A stretch of DNA of 64,000 bases from Aselliscus stoliczkanus (Eukaryota > Chordata > Mammalia > Chiroptera > Hipposideridae): NCBI GenBank assembly GCA_033961575.1, contig CM066728.1, forward strand, positions 103,430,852-103,494,851, in the 5' to 3' direction. Each line of letters begins with the position of its first letter. Within the stretch, counting starts at the first letter, position 1. Shown one piece after another: positions 57,040-64,000 of the stretch. The notes beneath the pieces are model-generated. The model was not told the origin of the DNA. It worked only from the letters and a program-made list of their open reading frames with translations, and did not search any database. The position numbers were made by a program, and so were the translations under genes.

Positions 57040-57735
57040 AATTGGTTCTTTCAATGGAGAACCATGACAGTCACACTTGGGAATGTCTTCATTTAGCCTG
57101 TGTACATAAACTCTATTTAATGAAGTATAGTATTCCAAGCCTAAACCTATTTTCCCTCAACATTCTGAGGATATTGTTCCATTATCTTTTTTTTTTTGAG
57201 AGCAGTGTCACTGGCCCTCACATGTGGGACCCGAACCGGGGTGCCTGGCTTCCAAAGCCAGCGCTTAACCACCACGCCACTCGGCCGGCCCCCATTATCT
57301 TTTATCATACACTTTCATTGTCAAGAAAATTGCTGCCAGTCTGTTGTTCATTTGTAGGTAATCTGTATTTCCTGTCCAATAAGTTTTAGAATTTTAAGAT
57401 TACTTCTTTTTGTTTTGTTGTTTTTAAGATTTTTCTCCTAATATCTCCAGTATTATTTTGATGTGTCTGGTGTTCTATACAAAAGTTCTATACAAAAATT
57501 TAAAAAATTGATTTTTATTTATCCTACTCAGCATTCACTTTACATATTGAATCTGAAGCCTCATATAGTTTCTTAATTTCTGGAAGTGTCTTTCACCTTT
57601 TATCTTAAAATAGTGATACTTCACTATTCTCTCTCTCTCACTTTCTCTTTCACTTTGCTGTGGGTTTGTGTTTTTTTTCCTTGAGCTCCAATTAGACCCA
57701 TGTTGCATTCTCTTTATCTATCATTCATGACTATT
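57040..57735 (-). mobile_element. L1 relic, antisense
   Basis: 'cattctgaggatattgttccattatct', 'tcaagaaaattgctgccagtctgttgttcatttgtaggtaatctgtattt', 'tattattttgatgtgtctggtgt' and 'gagctccaattagacccatgttgcattc' follow an old L1M read backwards, interrupted by the SINE at 57191. Confidence 0.75.
57191..57291 (-). mobile_element. Family A SINE nested in L1, antisense
   Basis: Target duplication 'ccattatctttt' on both sides. 'gagagcagtg' replaces 'gagggcagtg'. Confidence 0.95.
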
Positions 57736-57737
57736 GT

Positions 57738-57807
57738 ATTAGTCAGTGTTCTCCAGAGAAGCGAAACCAATAGGAGAGATACAGATAGATGATAGATAGG
57801 TGGATAG

Positions 57808-57859
<52 letters not shown>

Positions 57860-57960
57860 TTATTTTAGGGAATTGGCTAACAGGCAGGTCTGAAATCTGG
57901 GCAGGCCAGCTGGCTGGCAACTCAGGTAAGAGTTGATGGTGCAGTTTTGAGCCAAAATTG
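57738..57960 (+). mobile_element. Old repeat carrying a (GATA)n array
   Basis: 'attagtcagtgttctccagagaagcgaaaccaatagg' and 'tttattttagggaattggctaac...gggcaggccagctggctggcaactcaggtaagagttgatg' are a common mammalian pair of sequences normally separated by a short simple repeat. Here the spacer is a (GATA)n array (57777-57860). Family not named. Confidence 0.6.
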
Positions 57961-59376
57961 CTTCTTCTATTTTTCTTGAGGACTTTGTTTGTTTCTATGT
58001 TTGTTTTTCTCTTCAGTTCTGAGCTTACTCTTTCCCATCAAGCAGTTTTGCCTCCATCCACCTCTTCAAGGTCCTGTCTAAGGTGATGTTAAGGACATTA
58101 TTGGCCCAGACCCCGAGCCAGTGGTGATTTGACCCACATCCTGCCGGTGAGGCCGAAGCTGCCTCTCCCTCATCCCGTAAGACATGGTTCCCAGGCAAAA
58201 GCTGGCCACAGCTTTTCACCTTCCTTTCACTTGCTTTAAAGGTGTTAACTGGTCATAGTCACCCACCGCACACAGAGCACTTTATTTTCCATTAACACAG
58301 GAGCAGAACACCCAGGCACCTCTGCCCTCCCTTACCTGGAATGAACAGTTCCGCATTTTAGCTCTATGAGTGAGTGCTGCTTTGTCACTTAAGTGTCACT
58401 CAGCTTCAGTTCTAGAGGTATATAACTTGACTTTAGATTCTGGCTTTGACATTATTTTTTCCTTTTTAAATGTTTAACTCCAACTGATATATAAATATAG
58501 ATATAGATAGGTATAAATACTGATATATAGATATATATAATCTGTCATTGTTTCACTGGAAGAAAACCATCTCAAATTATACATTCTTACTGTATCACCT
58601 TGACAAATTTGTTCATAACAAATTTATTAAAATGCCACTTTGGTCATTATCTATTTTCTATCAGAACTGGTTTAATATCTTTCAGTGATTAAGAAACAGA
58701 AACATGTTTTCTAAAGTAGTGAGACTTTACTGAAACGATACATGAGCAATTTAAGATGAACAGATACAGCAAACAAATAGCCATCATGGAGAGCCGGATA
58801 CTGTTCACGAATCTAAAGCCAGGCCAGCCTCCCAACCATAACACACTGATCCGCCTCTTTCTTCTCAGCAACCCCCTTGTCCGTTTTCTGTCTCCACTCT
58901 GATTGCTTCTCTTTCTGCCAATTCATAGCCTCTATTGCCTCACTGCTCTCTGCTTATATCCTACTCTCTCTCTCTCTCTCAACCTCTTTCCACGTCTGTT
59001 TTATTCTAATCTGCCAGTCTTTCTTATCTTACTTTCAAACTTCTCCAAAGAGCAGATTGCATTGGCTTGTTAAAGTTACCACCACCGGGAGCAGGATGCC
59101 CCTACTGAGTAGAACTCTCATGCAGAACCACATTCTAAGCCACTCATCTCTCTCACACCCAGGTATCATCCCTGGTCCCATCAGTAGTAGCCAAATCTAC
59201 TGGTTTCACATGGAAATCTAGATACAAAACAGCCTAGTGTTTCTTTGCTCAGAAAAGGACACGTAGGTGGCAGTCACTTGAAAAGACTAAGCGATACAGT
59301 GCGGAGCTGGTCTAAGTCCTTTCTGTCCCTTACCCAAAGCATCTACATTTATGTTCATGGTAACTGAGCATTCTTT
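57961..59376. other. Unassigned DNA
   Basis: No gene supported. 58870-59220 is pyrimidine-rich and could be L2. 58480-58545 is TA/GATA-rich. Confidence 0.45.
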
Positions 59377-59385
59377 GCAAAAGTC

Positions 59386-59495
59386 TTTTTTTTTTTTTTT
59401 TTGAGGGCAGTGTCAGTGGCCCTCATATGTGGGACCGAACCCGGGCCACTGGCTTCCCAAGCCAGTGCTTAACCACTGTGCCACTTGGCCGGCCC
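59386..59495 (-). mobile_element. Family A SINE, downstream half of an A-B pair
   Basis: Complete body. On the minus strand it follows family B and the (TATC)n array. Its poly(T) end meets the outer target copy 'caaaagtc' (59378-59385) directly. Confidence 0.93.
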
Positions 59496-59501
59496 TAATA
59501 T

Positions 59502-59550
<49 letters not shown>
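59496..59550. repeat. (TAGA)n array joining two SINEs
   Basis: About 12 units, exactly between the 3' end of the family B body and the 5' end of family A. Confidence 0.97.
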
Positions 59551-59551
<1 letters not shown>

Positions 59552-59686
59552 TTAGCTGAGCCATCCTGCCACCTGTTGGCAGCTCAGCAGCAACTCAGCT
59601 CGGGCTGGCATCGAACCGCCATTGCTCAGAGCTCAGCTTGCATACTTGAGCGAGCTCTTAACCAACTGAGCCACTCGGCGGGCCCA
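59551..59686 (-). mobile_element. Family B SINE, upstream half of an A-B pair
   Basis: 'tttagctgagccatcctgcca' to 'gagccactcggcgggccca'. The outer target copy 'caaaagtc' follows at 59687-59694. Confidence 0.93.
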
Positions 59687-59699
59687 CAAAAGTCATTTT

Positions 59700-61185
59700 A
59701 AGATTGCTTTTGTCTATTAGTAAATCCTCATTTTGTGGGTAATATTTTTTCTTGTGAAATTATACCTTTGGGAAACATACATTTCTTAAGACTGCAAAAT
59801 ACACATAAGGATTCCTCAAAATCTTGACTCCAGGGTGAATACTGACTCCAAAGTGATATGCTCAATTGTGAGGAAGGTGAAAAACACTACAGTAAAATTT
59901 TGCCTAGATATCTCTTCAAATACTGATATTCTAAAAGAAATCTGATTTCCTTACAATATTTTAAATTATCTTATCTGCTGGTAACCCCTTATAGGTTTAC
60001 ATTTAACAAAGATTAAATTCATCTAACAAGCCATTTGTGCTCTTAATGGATTACTCTAAAACCAGTGAATGGTTAATCTAGATAGCATTTGGAAACACTA
60101 TGCCAGCAAATGGACAAATGGCCACATTTAAGGACCTATTTTTTCTATCTCTAATTAAAGCAAAGGCTATTGAAGGCCATTTGTATGACCTTTGAATTCT
60201 ACTTTCTGGTTAAACATACCATGTGTGTGAAAGAAGGCAACCTAACATTGGTTATTCTGCTAGAAACTCTCTCCATTTCCAAAATTATTTTTGCTAATTC
60301 CACCCCCTCCATGGTTGGGTGGTGACAGAAGCAGATCCCATCTGTTCTCTCTAATGACACAAGGGGATCTTTCCATATCTGGCCTTTGGCTTTAATTTAT
60401 GTTTGTAAAACCCACATTGAAAAAGGCCCAGAGGACCTAAAAGTTGCCTGAAAGCACTTAGAAGCCCTGGCTGTGCCACACAGGGAGAGAAGCATTTTTT
60501 TGGTAATACAGTGGGCTGGGTATTAGACCACGGTTTCCCATGAAAAATAAGTAAAAATGCTAATGAAAACAAAAAAAAGAAATACATCTTCCTAAAAGCA
60601 CTGATGAGCTGCAAGATAGTAAGACAGACTGGGGCCAAAACGTAATCGAAAGTTGGAAGCTACAAGAAAGTGTATGCTTTAGTCCCTTTGGCCTGAGGGT
60701 ATTTGTCAAAATGGGAACTTGAGAGGTGATTTTCAAGTTCTGATTAAGGCCTATAGAAAGAGCCAAAGTGGGTGGTCTAATAATCAGCCCCTCATAAAGC
60801 GAGGACCCTGTACAGTTCCACTTTCAGTTTAAGGATTAACTGGGGAAAAAAAAATTTATCGTCCCCCTCACTGAAGACTGCAAGGAAAGTTGCTTTGCTG
60901 CGTTGGCAATAAGCAAAGCAGAGAAAAATGGGTGGGGGAAAAGAAAGAAAAATGGTAAAAACAAGCTGATTTTTACAAAAGTTTTGCCCCAATCCACACA
61001 AGCAAATTCAAGCAGTCCATTTAGTTTAAAGAGTCCCTAGACTGGGATGGCTCCCAGGAACCTGGAAAATCGATCTGGAGAAACTTGCCTTCATTCTAGA
61101 CCTCAAAGTTTTCCACAATTAATTCTCCAAGGAATAAGGAACCATAAATAATAACCAGCAGTTCAGAGTAAAAATTAAAATCCAG
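59700..61185. other. Repeat-poor unassigned DNA, possible conserved non-coding block
   Basis: No repeat or coding frame recognised. 60000-60290 ('aatggattactc', 'ggttaatctagatagc', 'ctctaattaaagc', 'aaggccatttgtatgacctttga') has the look of regulatory DNA with homeodomain and nuclear-receptor-half-site-like words ('tgaccttt'). Conservation cannot be judged here. Confidence 0.35.
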
Positions 61186-61189
61186 GCTT

Positions 61190-61765
61190 GAAAATATTTG
61201 CTGCATAAAAGAAACTATAAAGAATGACAATGTACACTTGTGAAGGAAGCAAATAAATCTTTTAGTTAGAAATACAAAATATAATTGAAAGTAAAAAGTC
61301 AGTGAACAGGTTTAATAGCCTATGAGACACAGCTGAGGAGACATGGAGATTGGAGTGGGAAAATCTCAGCCATTATTGCTTGAAATATTGTCTGTGCCCC
61401 CTTCTTTCTCACTTCCTAGAACTCCAAATATTTGATTTTTATAACTAACAAATATTTAATAACTTCCAAATATTCAGAATTCCAAATGGAGCGGATAAAG
61501 GATGAAACACAGGCAATATTTGAAGTTGTTCCAGATATAGTGAAAGGTCAAAGCATAATTTCAAGAAGCCAAGTGAATCCCAGGCAAGTTAAATAAAAAT
61601 AAACTGACACTGAGATACAACAGAATACAACTGAAAAGGATGAAAGACAAAGTATACTCTTAATAGAAGCACAAAGTACATGTATAAGGAACATCTGTTA
61701 GACTGACAGATGACTTCTGAACAGCAACAGTGGAAGCCTGACTAGAGTGGTATGAGATCTTGTTA
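61190..61765 (+). mobile_element. L1 ORF1-region relic with an inverted segment
   Basis: 61505-61765 is sense ORF1 ('caatatttgaagttg...ccaagtgaatcccaggcaagttaaataaaaa', 'gttagactgacagatgacttctgaacagcaacagtggaagcc'). 61352-61440 ('aatctcagccattattgcttgaaatattgt...tagaactcc') is the neighbouring ORF1 region in antisense. 61190-61345 may be sense again but is weaker. All frames are broken. Confidence 0.6.
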
Positions 61766-62275
61766 TAATTGAGTTCCAGTTCTTTATTGCTGAAAAACAA
61801 ACCACCTCAAAACTGCGTGGCTTAAAACAACAATGGTCATTTTGTACACAAGAATTTGTGATTTGGGTGAGGTGTGGCAGGAATGTCTCCTCTCTGTCCA
61901 CTGAAGCATCATACAAGCTGTGTCAGCTAGGGAACTGAAGATTTACCGAAGTGTAGCTTATTCACATGGCAGGCGGATTCTGACATGGACCTCTCCACAG
62001 GCTACTTGGGCTTCTTTAAAGTATGATGGTTGAGCTCCAAAAGCTGGCACCCCAAGAGAACAAACTGGAAGTACACAGCATTTTTAAGACTTAATCTGAA
62101 AAGCCACATAACATTCCTTCCACCATATTCTATTGGTCAAACAAATCACAGACCCTGCCCAGATACAAGGAAAGGGGACAGACTTTACCTCCCATGGAAG
62201 AGTGGCAAATTTCCATTAAGAGCATGTAAAATGAGAGATACTTTTCCAGCAATATTTGAAACTTAACAACTTGCC
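61766..62275 (-). mobile_element. MaLR (MLT1-like) LTR, antisense
   Basis: 'tttattgctgaaaaacaaaccacctcaaaactgcgtggcttaaaacaacaatgg', 'cacatggcaggcggattc', 'ggctacttgggcttcttt', 'accatattctattggtcaaacaaatcacag' and 'ccatggaagagtggcaaa' are in antisense LTR order, matching 33335-33800 in part. It is followed by internal sequence, so this would be the 3' LTR of a minus-strand element. Confidence 0.6.
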
Positions 62276-62416
62276 ACAACCTTCATTTGGACAGCAATTC
62301 ACACCCCTCTCACATACAAAATATATTCATTTCCTCCCCCCAAGTTCTCAAATCTCATCCCACAGCGAAAGGTTTAGGCTTGAGGTTCAGAATATTGTCT
62401 CCTAAATCATATCCAG

Positions 62417-62700
62417 GGGGGCAGGGGGGCTCAATTGGTTAGAATGCATGCTCTGACCAACAAGGTTGCTTGTTCGATTCTCTCATGGGATGGTGGATTG
62501 CATACCCTGCAACAAGATTGAAAATGACAATTGGACTTGGAGCTGAGCTGTACCCTTCACAACTAGATTAAAGACAGCTACTTGACTTAGAGCTGATGGG
62601 TCCTGGAAAAATGCCCTCCACAACTAGATTGAATCAACTACTTGACTTGGAAATGATGGTCCTAGAAAAACACACTGTTCCCCAATAAAGTTTAAAAAAA
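62417..62700 (+). mobile_element. VES-like bat SINE
   Basis: Degenerate tRNA head ('gctcaattggttagaatgc', B box 'tgttcgattc'), then three related segments of the type 'aactagattgaa..actacttgacttggagctgatgg', then 'aaaaacacactgttccccaataaagttt' and poly(A). Target duplication 'aaatcatatccag' (62404-62416) and 'aaattatatccag' (62701-62713). This is the best single clue to a bat source. Confidence 0.85.
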
Positions 62701-62984
62701 AAATTATATCCAGACATGGATGAGGCTTCTCAAATGCAGTTCCTAAGGTACAGACTTTAAGAATCATTCTTCCCATTCTGAAAACATATGAACTGAAGAG
62801 AAAATACATCTCATTCTCACATACTCAGAATACAGTGGTGGGACAGGCATGGAATAATCACTGTAGACATCCCTTTTCCAAAATGGTAAAAAAGCAGTCA
62901 CTGATCTATAGTAATTCTGAAGTCCAGCTAGGGTACGTGCTGCCACTTACGTGATTAATGCTAAACTCTATTCCATAGGCTTAT

Positions 62985-63002
62985 CCTCCAAAGTTCTTGG
63001 GG

Positions 63003-63047
<45 letters not shown>

Positions 63048-63066
63048 TCTCCCTCCAAAGTTCTTG
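62985..63066. repeat. (TTA)n array between 15-base direct repeats
   Basis: 'cctccaaagttcttg' occurs at 62985-62999 and again at 63052-63066. Between them lies little more than 14 TTA units. Confidence 0.95.
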
Positions 63067-63484
63067 ACTCCTTTTCCTGAGTCATCTTTCTTTTTCTTCT
63101 ATTAAAAGTAGACCATGCTTGAAGCTGACTAGATTTTTCAGCCTACTTAATAGAAATTTTGTGATAAAAAGCCTTTTGGTTTCTTTAGTCCACCCTGGAA
63201 GTATTTATTTTAGAAAATTCTCTTAAAAATATTGTGGGTTTTCTATCAATCTTATTGGAGTTTTCTCTGTTAGGCAAAAACCACACCACTAAATTCTTCA
63301 GGATAACCCTTCTCTACCTCTCTTTGGGGCGAATGTTAGGGAATGCCCTTAAGATTCTTATAAGCCGTGTTGTTTAGTAGAGAGAATCTATGAGGCCTTT
63401 AATATCCTCCAGGCCTTAAGAATCATAGAAAGATTCTAAAAGGTAGGGCATTAGATTTTATGATGCCTGTTAAAAAGATCTTCC

Positions 63485-63592
63485 GGGCCGGCCGAGTGGC
63501 GGGGTGGTTAAGTGCTGGCTTGAGAAGCCAGCGGCCCCGGTTCGGGTCCCACATATGAGGGCCAGTGAACTGCCCTCAAAAAAAAAAAAAAT
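63485..63592 (+). mobile_element. Family A SINE
   Basis: Target duplication 'taaaaagatcttcc' (63471-63484) and 'taaaaagatgttcc' (63593-63606). Body intact except for 'gtgaactgcc' where others read 'gtgacactgcc'. Confidence 0.95.
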
Positions 63593-64000
63593 TAAAAAGA
63601 TGTTCCAATTTCACCCTGGATTTCTCTTTAGCCTGAGGCTCGTTCTTATTTTGAGAATTGTTTGAGGTCTGGAGAAGCTGGGAAAATCCTGGCTCCTCTG
63701 CATGTAACAGTTTAAATCTTGAGCTCATTTCTCTCCTCTTGCATTTTGTCATAGGCAACAAGAGGGAAATGTTTGAATATTGTGAAATCTCCTCGTCTAA
63801 ATCTTTGAGTTCATTGAGTATATTTATTATTTTCCTCGCTATCGTAGATGATAGTATTTTAAAGTTTGCCACCACTAACTACCAAGGATTTCCTTTTCTC
63901 CGACTTCCAATAACATTTTTCTCATCGTCCTGTAAGTCCTTCCTGACAGCGTCCTTTAGGCCTCCACTAACATTCTCCTTGAGGTCTTTCAGGCTCTCAC

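Larger units (their letters stand above)
62276..64000 (-). mobile_element. MaLR internal region relic, antisense
   Basis: 'acaaaatatattcatttcctcccccaagttctcaaatctcatccca', 'tatccagacatggatgaggcttctcaaatgcagttcct' and 'cttgagctcatttctctcctcttgcattttgtcat' recall the internal part of MaLR/ERVL-type elements read backwards. A 99-residue minus-strand frame (63875-63576) has no motif that I can name, and its end is read-through of a SINE tail. No intact viral gene is present. The element continues past the window. Two young SINEs interrupt it. Confidence 0.45.

Noticed and set aside
63576..63875. 99-codon frame as an intact retroviral-type protein
   Set aside because: No conserved motif, its C-terminal Phe run is read-through of a SINE poly(A) tail, and the surrounding element is decayed.

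Overview
This is a mammalian nuclear window with no recognisable host gene. It is AT-rich, full of microsatellites, and built from layers of mammalian repeats: L2, MIR and MER5-type relics, MaLR (MLT1-like) LTRs, several L1 pieces, mariner-type DNA elements and a dense set of short tRNA-derived SINEs. The element at 62417-62700 has the arrangement I know from bat VES SINEs (tRNA head, repeated 'aactagattgaa...acttgacttgga' segments, 'ctgttccccaataaa' tail), so a bat is the most likely source. A rhinolophoid bat is only a guess. No open reading frame looks like a host exon. The ones with recognisable content are transposase or L1 remnants.

Layout. 0-5.4 kb: unassigned DNA, an internally deleted mariner (2657-3210) and a second internally deleted Tc1/mariner relic (5367-5597). 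5.6-7.8 kb: old sense L1 with a perfect AT palindrome. 8.4-9.5 kb: L2-like relic split by a young SINE, then a 560-bp composite retroposon with three tRNA-like modules and a 26-bp tandem repeat. 9.5-25 kb: mostly unassigned, with MER5, L2, MIR, a possible ERV LTR (about 22.31-22.88 kb) and a repeat-poor stretch at 19.2-20.8 kb. 25.4-25.9 kb: a second composite retroposon. 26-38 kb: L1 relic, MaLR LTRs and several young SINEs. 38.96-41.7 kb: 5' half of an L1 or HAL1-like element with a visible promoter and a broken ORF1. 42.4-46.9 kb: L2 split by an MLT1 LTR, then an antisense L1 carrying a SINE and a second deleted mariner. 47-57 kb: unassigned DNA, MIR, a 156-bp TA-flanked MITE, L2 split by a MaLR LTR, and an old tandem duplication of about 945 bp. 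57-64 kb: antisense L1, a fused SINE pair, and a minus-strand MaLR that runs off the window.

Nothing here works together as a gene system. The most distinctive biology is the SINE community. Short family A looks like the front of one composite element (25417) and short family B like the front of the other (8973). The two composites share a 3' tail that resembles the VES tail. Many insertions keep clear target-site duplications, so these families were active fairly recently. Family names for old repeats are from memory of consensus sequences, and boundaries of old repeats are approximate.
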